Assembly (NCBI GenBank): GCA_002796835.1
Contig: LUGL01000082.1
Location: forward strand, 16,845-59,849
Length of the DNA: 43,005 nt
Reading direction: 5' to 3'
Origin: Elainella saxicola E1
GTDB lineage: Bacteria > Cyanobacteriota > Cyanobacteriia > Elainellales > Elainellaceae
Below are positions 1 through 7,884 of the stretch, in pieces. Both the position numbers and the translations under genes were made by a program. How positions within the stretch are numbered: position 1 is the stretch's first letter; every line of letters starts with the position of its first letter. Under the pieces are notes generated by a model. The model saw only the letters and a program-made list of their open reading frames with translations, was not told the origin of the DNA and made no database searches.

Positions 1-415
1 CTTTGTATCCAGTCAATGTCTTTTTTGACAAGTTGCGATCACTTCATGCATTCAACCGATTTCACTGTTCGAGCTCACCATGAAGTGCTGAGGTGCTAAA
101 AATGATAAAAGTCGAGGCGTTTATATTCTGCAATCAAAGCTTGTAGAGGATAGTCTACAACTTGCGTTAGTTGAGATGGCAAGGTATCAATACTTCTCTA
201 ACTTATCTTTAATGTAAAAGTTATCTTTTAAGTTTGGAAATTGAAACTTTCCAAAAATCATCATTATCTTCGTAAAATCCAGGCGGCCCATCAAAATTTA
301 AACCATCCACCAGCCCAATAAATAGACGAGTTGCCCCCACCAGCGTCGAATCAATTCAACCGCAAACTCTGTGGTGTTATGATCAATCCCGACATTCACC
401 TTGCCGAGCAATGTG
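1..415. other. Intergenic, no gene seen
   Basis: I see no convincing gene on either strand here. A 129-residue frame beginning near 331 has a composition unlike a real protein and runs through two better candidates downstream, so I do not call it. The stretch is AT-rich with short A/T runs near 220-260. Together with the remnants downstream it looks like decayed DNA. Confidence 0.5.
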
Positions 416-547
416 ATGAAACTGGCCATCTTTGTCTGGATGTTGCTTGCCTTCCTGGGTTTTGCGATTGCTCTCCTAAGCTGTCAGGATCACAACGATG
501 GAGGAGAATGTGCCCTAAGTTCTCCGCCACTGTTGTGCTTATCTTAA
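416..547 (+). CDS. Possible 43-aa lipoprotein-like peptide
   Basis: This short frame starts MKLAIFVWMLLAFLGF and continues through a hydrophobic stretch to ALLSC at residues 19-23, followed by an acidic polar segment (QDHNDGGE). A basic start, one hydrophobic helix and a Leu-Ser-Cys end is the layout of a lipoprotein signal peptide, with Cys23 as the possible lipidated residue. There is no clear ribosome binding site, and I do not recognise a family. It could also be a gene remnant, since decayed sequence follows it. The call rests on the signal-like N-terminus alone. Confidence 0.25.
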   Translation: MKLAIFVWMLLAFLGFAIALLSCQDHNDGGECALSSPPLLCLS

Positions 548-566
548 TGGTCAACTCTCAAACTGA

Positions 567-662
567 GACTTACAAGACTGGGATGCACTCAATCCAAAAG
601 CAGCGGAAATTCTTAAGCGTCCAATCGAGGAACTGCTGGGAAAAGCGATCGCTATACTTCCA
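567..662 (+). pseudogene. Possible PAS-domain remnant
   Basis: In the frame that opens right after a TGA at 564-566 the translation reads DLQDWDALNPKAAEILKR and then PIEELLGKAIAIL. The pattern asparagine-proline, AAEIL, then (E)ELLGK is what one sees at the start of many PAS domains in cyanobacterial sensor kinases. There is no start codon, and the frame runs into the end of the oppositely oriented PTPA-CTERM gene. I read it as a decayed kinase fragment, but the match is short and could be chance. Confidence 0.25.
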
Positions 663-1368
663 CAGTCTCTTTTTGTTCTGCCTTGCTCTTGCGGATTGCT
701 GCTACACCTATGCCAATTAATCCAGGGAGTAACGCAGGAGTGGGAATAGGAGTAGATGCCGGAGTGTAATCATAGGTGACTGAAGCATCCCCTCTTACAA
801 GGGTGTTAATTCTATAGTTGAATCTTCCAAGACCGATGAAAGCTGAATCGTCGATTGCAGAGAACAGAAAATTAGCAACCCCTGAACCTGTTAACGCATT
901 CAACACTGTATTACTGGTATAGATTTGTCTGTCGAATGCGGTTGCTGTTATCTCCACCGTCCTACCAGATGCTCCAGCAAAGTCTATGCTTCCATCATAT
1001 CTAGGAAGATCGTAAGAATGACCGATAGCGGGGCTGATGGATAAGGTGTTTCCGGTGGGTAGAGTCAGATCAAACAAACCGGAAATGATGACAGTAGCTG
1101 TACGTCTATTAATGTTTCCGTTTTCAAATGCTGCGTTCCCTTGCATCGTCCCTGTGAATTCAATCAGGACACTGTTTAGGGTTCCCAAGCTAGAGTCAAA
1201 CTTCTGGATAGGGATGACACCATCGTTAACGTTGGGAGCAGCAAAGTCAAATGAACCAGAGGTTTGCAGAGTCAACGCATTAGCTGGAGCAGATAACAAA
1301 CTGGTAGCCAAAACCGTGAAGGTTGAAGCAAAAACAACGGCTGCACTTGTGCATTTCATATTTTTCAC
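652..1368 (-). CDS. PTPA-CTERM sorted exported protein
   Basis: The 238-aa product begins with a classic Sec signal peptide: basic start, hydrophobic core at about residues 8-28 and an ANA-L cleavage site near residue 31. The mature part (about 32-205) is rich in T, S, N and beta-strand patterns and resembles the choice-of-anchor beta-sandwich proteins seen with PEP-CTERM-type signals. Near the C-terminus lies PTPALLPGLIGIGVAAIRK, the cyanobacterial PTPA-CTERM sorting signal: a Pro-Thr-Pro-Ala motif, a membrane helix and basic residues. Such proteins are exported, processed by an exosortase-like system and left at the surface or in the sheath. The start is GTG at 1368, with a good AAGGAG site five bases upstream; an in-frame ATG three codons later sits too far from it. 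The ligand is unknown. Confidence 0.85.
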   Translation of the reverse strand: MKNMKCTSAAVVFASTFTVLATSLLSAPANALTLQTSGSFDFAAPNVNDGVIPIQKFDSSLGTLNSVLIEFTGTMQGNAAFENGNINRRTATVIISGLFDLTLPTGNTLSISPAIGHSYDLPRYDGSIDFAGASGRTVEITATAFDRQIYTSNTVLNALTGSGVANFLFSAIDDSAFIGLGRFNYRINTLVRGDASVTYDYTPASTPIPTPALLPGLIGIGVAAIRKSKAEQKETVEV

Positions 1369-1683
1369 AAAAACTCCTTACATCTAGGTAAACTGTCCAA
1401 GTATTGAGTAGATGCAACGTAAGCCATTCATTAACGCATAGGGAGATATAGCGTTACATAACTTCTCATTAAATCACGCGAAAGATATTACCTTAAAGGA
1501 GTTTTTCTTTTTTTTACACTGATAGCAGTGAGTGTAATTTTTTGATGAAGAACCTGAAATTCGGGCATGTTTAGCAATGGACAAGAAACAAAGTTAAGTC
1601 TGAAAGCCTTGCAGCAAGATGCTTTTAGCCCTCATTTTTGACTCATTTTCACCTTTGTATCTTCTACGGCAAAAACAACGAGA

Positions 1684-1990
1684 TTGTTACCAATTGGCTG
1701 GATGAGCAGGAGTTATCCATCCTCGCGTTGCACTTGTTGCATCCCGCCAAACGATAAGTGCCATCCTCAACCACATAGGCTATCGCCTAAAAAAACACAA
1801 AAAGTCAAGCCTCTGAAGAAGATTGCTCAAACCGATGACATCTTTGACAACGTCGCTCAAGCCAATCAGACCTGTGATGCCAATCCCAAATCTTTGAGAC
1901 TGTCGATTGATGGCAATGCTCTGAAACTTTGCCCAAATGGGATATCACCATTCTTCCGGCTTGATAGGAGTGTTATTGAGTTGCAAACCC
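1684..1990 (+). pseudogene. Degraded transposase fragment
   Basis: Translation gives TISAILNHIGYRLKK in one frame, then after a slip at the A-run around 1792-1803 continues in another as TQKVKPLKKIAQTDDIFDNV, and later as ANPKSLRLSID. The HIGYRLKK-(Q)KVKPLKKI-TD-IFDNV-NPKSLR-SID series matches my memory of DDE transposases common in cyanobacteria: the region between the DNA-binding domain and the first catalytic Asp, which would be the D of SID. After SID the similarity ends. The frame slip and the missing ends make it a pseudogene. I cannot assign the IS family with confidence (ISAzo13-like or IS630-like), and I see no terminal repeats or target duplication. Confidence 0.6.
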
Positions 1991-2318
1991 CTAATATCTG
2001 CTAATAGTCAATATTTACCAACATGCGATCTTTCTTGAAAAGCCTTATGCGGCCTCAACCCTACATAACCTACTTTCTGGCCTTGTATATAGAACTGAAT
2101 TGCGCATAAAACCTGAAGATGATGCTGGATCGACTTCAAATCTACATGATATTTTTACTAGGCAAGTTTATTTATATATTTTTCTGTGACTATACCATAG
2201 GCTCTGGAAACCGACCTACTCCTGTAATGGTATTTTGTTGACAATCTATTGTTTTTGCGGAAATATGTGGACGTTTGTATTACTTTTAAAACGAGGGTCA
2301 TCCATAAAGTATTAAACA

Positions 2319-2438
2319 TCTCAAGGCGTTGAAACGATCGCTGAAGGAACAGCCTATTTTCTACGGGCGCACCTTTATCAAGATGGTGATATCACTGACT
2401 TGGCAGCTCTCACAGCTTGGCTAGATGAACAGGAATAA
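2319..2438 (+). pseudogene. C-terminal fragment of a small protein
   Basis: Just after a TAA, an open frame with no start codon reads GVETIAEGTAYFLRAHLYQ and then DGDITDLAALTAWLDEQE before a TAA. The regular helical pattern and natural end suggest the last 36-38 residues of a real gene whose beginning has been lost. I do not recognise the family. It lies in the same decayed stretch as the transposase fragment. Confidence 0.3.
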
Positions 2439-2634
2439 CAGCAATGCTAGTTGTAACCGTATCATCCTCAGCTTTGTAGCAGGCGCATGATGACTCGAAG
2501 TGAGCTAAAATTTACGTTCCTTTTGGCGATCGTCCATTGCAATCCTTCAGATTCCAGATAAGCATGATTTTTGATCGCAGCAAAATAGCCAGTCGTCTTA
2601 CTGCGATCGTTTATCTATTTCAAACTCATCTGCT

Positions 2635-2841
2635 TCAAGTTGTGATGCGGTTCAGCACAGACATGACTTTATCGGCACAGTTAGGGACCGGGATCGGTTT
2701 GCTCCATAAGCCTGCTTCAGCGATGCCAAGGGTATGTTGTCGCAGGATGTGTGCTTTAACGTTGTCTTCGGTGCCGATGACCAGAAGGGTGAGGATACGC
2801 GGATCGGGGTTGATTTGGATGAGGGAGGTGTGATCAGTCAT
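2635..2841 (-). CDS. Conserved hypothetical protein, 68 aa
   Basis: The product begins MTDHTSLIQINPDPRILTLL and continues with VIGTEDNVKAHILRQHTLG, then AEAGLWSKPIPVP and a short C-terminal tail. The motif order DPR-LTLLVIGT, a helix, AE-G-WSKP resembles a group of small cyanobacterial proteins of unknown function that I have seen annotated only as hypothetical. I chose the ATG at 2841 because the longer reading from 2919 adds a Gly/Phe/Gln-rich stretch with no such likeness. It stands alone among decayed DNA, so it may be accessory. The fold looks like one small alpha/beta unit; no catalytic motif is visible. Confidence 0.55.
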   Translation of the reverse strand: MTDHTSLIQINPDPRILTLLVIGTEDNVKAHILRQHTLGIAEAGLWSKPIPVPNCADKVMSVLNRITT

Positions 2842-3387
2842 AGCAGTTGTTTCACTCCACTGAGGAAATGGATTGCAGAAATACCCAAAACCAAAGCCCC
2901 CCTGCTGCTTTTTTGGCATAGCAAGATCAGGATGGCTAGTGGAGTGATAAACTGCCCTCTAGCCCTCCTAACTGTTTGTCCAGTTTTGAGGGTTAGTCAT
3001 CTGGAGCTGTTGGCGCAGTTTCCAGGTGACGCTTTGATTGCGGATATTGATTTGTACTGAGAAACCAACTTACCGGAGAATGGGGCTTTTCGCAAGTCTG
3101 TCTTGATACAGGTTTACAGATGGGCGATCGGATTTTGATAGGGGTGGTTGTAAGAGAAGAATCACTGACACAACTGAGGGTTGGCTGATTACCTCAGAGG
3201 AGAAGTCACTCCCAATCTACCCATCCGGATAACAACCTGAGTATTGACAGGAATCCCATGAGTGATTACCCGTTCCAGCCTTAGCGAGTGATTTGCAATT
3301 AACAGTAGGAGGGATTTTTGGCTGGTTAAAGCTGTGAATCTTAGTAGGATTCTCGGTTTGATTCGAGCGATCGACGATTTCAAACCC
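2842..3387. other. Intergenic stretch, no clear gene
   Basis: No gene is supported. A 64-residue minus-strand frame (3189-3383) lies directly downstream of the DUF4336 gene but looks low-complexity and basic, so I do not call it. The one clear structural element is the nested hairpin at 2959-2996. Confidence 0.5.
2959..2996. repeat. Nested hairpin, 14 paired bases
   Basis: The outer arm CTAGCCCTC (2959-2967) pairs with GAGGGTTAG (2988-2996), eight of nine Watson-Crick plus one G-T. The inner arm AACTG (2970-2974) pairs perfectly with CAGTT (2981-2985) around the loop TTTGTC. The two stems are separated by a symmetric two-by-two internal loop. No T-run follows on either strand, so it is not a simple terminator. 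It could be the end structure of a lost mobile element or a folded RNA. Confidence 0.55.
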
Positions 3388-4113
3388 TTATCTTTCCTCA
3401 GAACTCAAGGGCGATCCTAAAAACCATTCATAGCCTTGCTGAAATTGGCGCTTACCGTTCCGTTCCACAATCCTGCCATGAGCCATAATCACCCGCTCAA
3501 ACTCCCAGGTGAGAATGTGTTGAATAGATTGCTTCACCCGCGCTTTATCCCTGGTTGCAATTCTCTCAAGCCATGAGGGACGCAATTGTCCATAAACACC
3601 AAACAATCTGGAAATGAGTTGTGTGGTCAGTGAACTATGACCATCCAGATAAAACGCCAAATCAGTGACGATCAAGGTACGACTTTTAGAATGGAAAAAT
3701 ACCCATTCATTCAAGGGTGAGTATCCTTTGATATCAAATGTATTGAATCCACTGACTGGGACTGCCTCAATCTCATCCAGAAGCCCGATCGTTTGTTCAC
3801 TCAAGTATTGATCAATTAACAAATTAGGACACTTTTGTTCCAGACCTGATGTCGCCCAAAGTTTTGCATGAGGATAGCGCTGTTTGAACTGAGCTAGAAA
3901 CAGGTGATGATACAAATTGGGGGCGACGATATCACTTACCACCCCTAATTGATTTAGTTGTTGAATCATTGCGTCATCAGAAGCGATCGGTGAGATGACT
4001 ATCAACCTGCCATCTTGCAGACGAACGATCGTCATCCTCGTCCCAACTTCTAATCCAAAGTACTTCAAGGGCTGCTCAGCCACCCACAGATCCTGATCGA
4101 TCGCTCTTAACAT
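3388..4113 (-). CDS. DUF4336 family protein
   Basis: The 241-aa product opens MLRAIDQDLWVAEQPLKYFG, continues with GTRMTIVRLQDG and later VVSDIVAPNLYHHLFL, HAKLWATSGL, FFHSKSRTLIVTDL and VIMAHGRIVE. This order of motifs is typical of the DUF4336 family, which resembles metallo-beta-lactamase-fold proteins (an LVTD-like strand and an AHG segment). No enzyme activity is established to my knowledge. The start has an AAGGA site close upstream. The gene begins 16 bases after the stop of the MAPEG gene on the same strand, so the two are probably co-transcribed, and the pair diverges from an AraC-type regulator that could control it. Confidence 0.8.
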   Translation of the reverse strand: MLRAIDQDLWVAEQPLKYFGLEVGTRMTIVRLQDGRLIVISPIASDDAMIQQLNQLGVVSDIVAPNLYHHLFLAQFKQRYPHAKLWATSGLEQKCPNLLIDQYLSEQTIGLLDEIEAVPVSGFNTFDIKGYSPLNEWVFFHSKSRTLIVTDLAFYLDGHSSLTTQLISRLFGVYGQLRPSWLERIATRDKARVKQSIQHILTWEFERVIMAHGRIVERNGKRQFQQGYEWFLGSPLSSEER

Positions 4114-4129
4114 CGTTATCCTTCACCCA

Positions 4130-4636
4130 TCACGAAAATTGCCGCAGGCTGTAGTACAGACAAGCTACACTTCCAACCAGATAAACCAGCCAAGTCCCGA
4201 AAAAGCCGATCGCGCGTCCTGCTGAAGGACCATAGGTTTGAATCAGTCCCCAGGCATGGGCAATCCGAGCCAGAATCAGCATTGCACCAAGAAACCAGAG
4301 CAATCCTGTTGCAGCCTGCATCCATTCCAGGGCCACCAGCAACAACAAACCTAGCGGCACATATTCGATGAAATTACCGTGTGCTCGTACCGTGCGCTGC
4401 AACATTCCATCATCCGCTTTTCTGGTTCCGATCCATTGTTGCGCCAGCTTCTCGACCCACGCTGCCCAGGAATTGGGATGCTGCAAATAATCCGGCTGTG
4501 AAGCAACTTCTGCAAGAGATGCCCCATGCCAGATCCGAGTGCGGGTTCGTTCGATCGCTACCCGATAGGACAAGCCCAGAGCCAGTAAGCCATGACAGCC
4601 AATGAAGAAAGTTGAGATGGGAATGAGAGCAGCCAT
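4130..4636 (-). CDS. MAPEG family membrane protein
   Basis: The product (168 aa from the ATG at 4636) has four hydrophobic helices and the MAPEG signature region RTVRAHGNFIEYVPLGLLL, with AHG-N-E-P as the conserved residues of the family. MAPEG proteins (membrane-associated proteins in eicosanoid and glutathione metabolism) include microsomal glutathione transferases; bacterial members are mostly uncharacterised. An alternative ATG nine codons upstream at 4663 adds a Cys-containing segment (NHDCCNPP) that is unlike family members, so I prefer the shorter form, although neither has a strong ribosome binding site. It heads a two-gene unit with the DUF4336 gene and faces the AraC gene across a short divergent promoter region. 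Confidence 0.85.
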   Translation of the reverse strand: MAALIPISTFFIGCHGLLALGLSYRVAIERTRTRIWHGASLAEVASQPDYLQHPNSWAAWVEKLAQQWIGTRKADDGMLQRTVRAHGNFIEYVPLGLLLLVALEWMQAATGLLWFLGAMLILARIAHAWGLIQTYGPSAGRAIGFFGTWLVYLVGSVACLYYSLRQFS

Positions 4637-4822
4637 AGGAGGGTTACAACAATCATGATTCACAGATCAGCATACTGATTTAGAGTGACGCTGTCTTTTT
4701 GATTCTTGCGGACTTTTGGTTTTTGCGGACTTTTGATTTTTGCGAACCATGCTCCAGCGCTTTTTGTGACAATCTAAAGTTTGAGCCACTCCTTTGCCTC
4801 GATCGTCTGCTTCGTTCCGCCT

Positions 4823-5719
4823 ATGAATCCCTTGCAAGAGTTTCTCTTCCACCCAACTGACCGCAAGATGCCGCTTGACCAATCCCCTCTGGAAGCCTTG
4901 CCGCAATGGGGACATTGGTTGCAAACACCAGATTGTCTGGTTGCCATCATTCCACCCGGACATTTAGAAGTGAATCTCCGATCGCCCCTCAACCTCGTGG
5001 TCACCAGTTTTGGCATCACTCAGGGCGTCGCGGCTTTTGATAGCGATCGTCTGCAACCTTACCAGGCATTCCCGGGCGGCTTCGATATTGTGCCGCAGGG
5101 CAGCACCTACTGTTCTGTAGAAGAGGCTTCCTGCTTTGTCGTGTTTGGATATTCCCAGGCATTCCTGTCTCGTATCGTGGCTGATGAGCAGAAGTTGGAA
5201 CTGCTGCCGGGACAAATTTCTAAAACTCACTGGGGCTTGAATGCGGCGATCGCCATGCAGGAGTTTTTCAATAATGGTCAAGCAGGTGGTGCGTTCTATC
5301 TGGAATCTATCGCAACCGCCGTCCTGGGACAAATTATCTACCGAAAATCAACGCGCTCCAACCAGTTCAAGCGTCCACCCGAATTCCTGGAACCCAGGTT
5401 ACTAAAAACCACTTTGGATTACATTCAAGCCAACCTCTCGCAGCCCTTAAGCTTAAACGAGATCGCCATAGCTGTTGGATTGAGCCCCTACCATTTTGCT
5501 AGGGCATTTCGATCGACAACGGGATTCTCCCCCTATCAATATGTGCTGCATTGCCGAATTGAACGAGCTCAGCAGCTTTTGCAGGATCAGGAACGATCGA
5601 TCTCTGAAATTGCCCTAGAAGCTGGATTTGGCGATCAGAGCCACATGACGACCGTATTTCGACGAGTTTTGCAAACCACTCCAAACCAATATCGTACTGC
5701 CAAATTAGACTTGGTATGA
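4823..5719 (+). CDS. AraC family transcriptional regulator
   Basis: A 298-aa protein (from ATG 4823) with an N-terminal cupin-like sensing region and a C-terminal AraC-type DNA-binding domain covering roughly the last 95 residues. The two helix-turn-helix units are visible: LSLNEIAIAVGLSPYHFARA, followed by FRSTTGFSPYQYV, and ISEIALEAGFGDQSHMTTVF, followed by FRRVLQTTPNQYR. This is the standard family pattern. The frame is open to a TTG at 4781, and another ATG lies at 4868; none has a strong ribosome binding site, so the start is uncertain by some 15 codons. Its ligand is unknown. It is divergent from the MAPEG/DUF4336 pair, a common arrangement for a regulator and its target. Confidence 0.88.
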   Translation: MNPLQEFLFHPTDRKMPLDQSPLEALPQWGHWLQTPDCLVAIIPPGHLEVNLRSPLNLVVTSFGITQGVAAFDSDRLQPYQAFPGGFDIVPQGSTYCSVEEASCFVVFGYSQAFLSRIVADEQKLELLPGQISKTHWGLNAAIAMQEFFNNGQAGGAFYLESIATAVLGQIIYRKSTRSNQFKRPPEFLEPRLLKTTLDYIQANLSQPLSLNEIAIAVGLSPYHFARAFRSTTGFSPYQYVLHCRIERAQQLLQDQERSISEIALEAGFGDQSHMTTVFRRVLQTTPNQYRTAKLDLV

Positions 5720-5752
5720 TGACAGTAGCCCTCCACAAAGGGAAATCGACTG

Positions 5753-6385
5753 ATGTATGCCCTTGTCTCGCCTGAAAAGATTCAACTGCCTCCGGGTGCT
5801 GTCGTTCGGCTCCCTGCCACTTGGCAAGACTATCAAACCCTGTACCAGCAGCGTGGCGATGGCTCAATTCCTCGCCTCAAATACCGCGATGGAGAGGTGT
5901 TGCTGATGTCTCCTTTGCCCAAGCATGGTCGAGATGCCAGCTTGATCGCCGATATTATCAAAGTTCTTCTCGATGACTCAGGGCGGGAATATGATGCCTT
6001 TACGCCAGTAACCATGGACTTGTTAGAGGAAAGTGGGATCGAACCAGACTATTGCTTCTACATCGATCACTGGGAAGCGATATCTGGCAAGGAACGCATT
6101 GATTGGCGAAACGATCCACCCCCAGACCTGGTTCTAGAGATTGATGTGACTAGCTATTCGAATGTTAATGATTACCTGCCTTATCAGGTTCCTGAGGTTT
6201 GGCTATTTCGCAAACAACAGCTTTGGATTTACGAACTACAGGCCGCAGAGTATGGGTTGCGAACCAATAGCCGTTATTTCCCCAACATTTCTGTGCAGGA
6301 TGTGATTGCCCGTTGTGTTCAAATTGCCTACAGCCGCAACACAAGTGTCGCAATTCGTGATTTGAAGCAACAGTTGAATTCTTGA
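5753..6385 (+). CDS. Uma2 family PD-(D/E)XK nuclease-like protein
   Basis: A 210-aa member of the Uma2 (DUF820) family, which is greatly expanded in cyanobacteria and has a restriction-endonuclease-like fold. Visible family features are the N-terminal GSIPRLKYRDGEVLLMSPLP, the first acidic site in IEPDYCFYID, the core strand DLVLEIDVTS and the later YQVPEVWLF. The proposed metal ligands are the Asp of PDY and the Glu/Asp of LEIDVTS. The usual Lys that follows D(V)TS is not clearly present here, since the sequence reads SYSNVNDY, so nuclease activity is doubtful. It lies 33 bases after the AraC gene on the same strand and convergent to the GH16 gene. Its cellular role is unknown. Confidence 0.85.
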   Translation: MYALVSPEKIQLPPGAVVRLPATWQDYQTLYQQRGDGSIPRLKYRDGEVLLMSPLPKHGRDASLIADIIKVLLDDSGREYDAFTPVTMDLLEESGIEPDYCFYIDHWEAISGKERIDWRNDPPPDLVLEIDVTSYSNVNDYLPYQVPEVWLFRKQQLWIYELQAAEYGLRTNSRYFPNISVQDVIARCVQIAYSRNTSVAIRDLKQQLNS

Positions 6386-6441
6386 AAGTTAGGACGATTT
6401 TCAGAAATAACTTTGTTCTGCTGGATGATTTAAACAGTAGG

Positions 6442-7884
6442 TTAGACTCCAACAAAAACATTCGCTAACGTTTGTCCCGCAGAGATTTGAAAGTTGCCCT
6501 GAGGAAGATCGAGGTTAAGGCTAGTACTTGCCTTCATAATTAAGTCATTAGAACTTCCTCCAACAACAAATAGCGCAAAGCCTCCTGTATATTTTTGCGC
6601 CAAATAGGTTGAGGCAGATGACAGAACAACCTTATCTCCCACACCAAAATTCTTGATCTCTGTCAGATCGGTATCGCCGTGAAATTTGTAATAAGCACCT
6701 GAACTGTTTCCTAATAGGAAAGTATCGCTGCCTGCATCCCCCTGCAAGACATCATATTCCCATTCTCCTTGGGTGGCTGCATCTGTTCCACATAAAGTAT
6801 CATTTCCTCCACCCCCAGACAACTTATCGTTGCCTATACTGCCTGTGAGCGTATCATTGCCTGCACCTCCCAAAACTGTATCATTTCCTTCTCGACCGAC
6901 GATCTGATCATCCCCTAAATCGCCTGACAAGCGATTATCCTTATATCCTCCTGTAATCAGATCTTTTCCATCGCCTCCATAAATAGAGCCACCCTCGGAA
7001 ATCGTCAAGGTATCATTTCCAGCTTCCCCAGATAAGTTTCCATTCTTTCGCTGTAACGTATCATTTACATCTCCCCCATGCAGAGTGCCCTGAGTATTTT
7101 GATATACCCGGATATAATCAATATCAATGCTGCTGGGGAAAGGAGTCGTGCTGTCTGGATCTCCTGGCCAAGTTCCACCAACTGCTAGATTTGCTAGCAA
7201 ATACATTGGTTCATTGGGAATATTTTGGGATACTTGAAAAACAGGCTGATTATCCACATACCAGATCATTTGCGATGGCAACCACTGGACACCAAAGGTG
7301 TGAAACCCTTGAGATAAATCAGCAACATTCCAATCCTGATGATACATTCCATCGTTGTATGGTTGTGTGGAATCGGGGTAATGAAGCGTTGAGTGTCCTG
7401 TGGTTGGATCCTGTCCTAGAACTTCGACTACGTCAATTTCGGGTGGCCAACGTTTGTATGCAATTCCACGCTCATCATATTGCAAGGGTTGCTCTTCTTT
7501 CTGAGGTATCATCCAGAAACCGCCCCAAAAGCCCTTACCAGCAGGAAACTTGGCACGGAACTCCATATAACCATACGTGAATGCTCGCTTATTGTGACCC
7601 GCGATCATACCAGACCGATAATCAAAAGTTTCCGTTGTATAGTGACGCTGTCCATCCGGCCCAATATAAACTCTTTCCCCCTGGGTTGGTTGCTTGCTCG
7701 CACGAAGCTTGAGTTGACCATTGCCAAAGATAAGAGAGTCAGGCGTGTAAAGGGATAAGTTGTTGTTCCCTTCATTTGTTCCGCCATAGTAGTACTGATT
7801 GCTCCAAGTGCTTGTATTAAGTTGGGAAGCACTAAACTCGTCGCTGAATACAAGCTCCCAATTTGGGTTATTGACTGGTGACAT
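6442..7884 (-). CDS. GH16 beta-glucanase-like enzyme with RTX repeats
   Basis: The 480-aa product (ATG 7884, with an AGGAG site) starts SPVNNPNWELVFSDEFSA, the usual opening of glycoside hydrolase family 16. The catalytic motif PPEIDVVEVLG places Glu149 as nucleophile, Asp151 as helper and Glu154 as acid/base. GH16 enzymes cut beta-1,3/1,4-glucans or related polysaccharides; the exact substrate cannot be read here. From about residue 260 to 380 there are nonapeptide RTX calcium-binding repeats (GGDGKDLI, GNDTVLGGAGNDTLTG, GNDKLSGGGGNDTL), followed by a beta-rich tail. There is no Sec signal peptide, which fits type I secretion using a C-terminal signal. A longer frame to 7959 exists but has no ribosome binding site. 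The enzyme probably acts outside the cell on the sheath or other polysaccharide. Confidence 0.9.
   Translation of the reverse strand: MSPVNNPNWELVFSDEFSASQLNTSTWSNQYYYGGTNEGNNNLSLYTPDSLIFGNGQLKLRASKQPTQGERVYIGPDGQRHYTTETFDYRSGMIAGHNKRAFTYGYMEFRAKFPAGKGFWGGFWMIPQKEEQPLQYDERGIAYKRWPPEIDVVEVLGQDPTTGHSTLHYPDSTQPYNDGMYHQDWNVADLSQGFHTFGVQWLPSQMIWYVDNQPVFQVSQNIPNEPMYLLANLAVGGTWPGDPDSTTPFPSSIDIDYIRVYQNTQGTLHGGDVNDTLQRKNGNLSGEAGNDTLTISEGGSIYGGDGKDLITGGYKDNRLSGDLGDDQIVGREGNDTVLGGAGNDTLTGSIGNDKLSGGGGNDTLCGTDAATQGEWEYDVLQGDAGSDTFLLGNSSGAYYKFHGDTDLTEIKNFGVGDKVVLSSASTYLAQKYTGGFALFVVGGSSNDLIMKASTSLNLDLPQGNFQISAGQTLANVFVGV

Larger units (their letters stand above)
1369..2634. other. Gene-poor region with decayed fragments
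   Basis: About 1.25 kb with no intact gene. It has AT-rich spacer upstream of the PTPA-CTERM gene, including a run of T at about 1502-1514, a degraded transposase near 1684-1990 and a short degraded frame near 2319-2438. A 98-residue frame beginning at 2537 runs against the 68-aa gene on the other strand and is not called. Confidence 0.6.

Noticed and set aside
331-720. 129-residue plus-strand frame
   Set aside because: Composition is unlike a protein, it is rich in Cys and overlaps both the small lipoprotein-like frame and the 3' end of the PTPA-CTERM gene.
3189-3383. 64-residue minus-strand frame after the DUF4336 gene
   Set aside because: Basic low-complexity sequence with no ribosome binding site or family likeness; probably chance.
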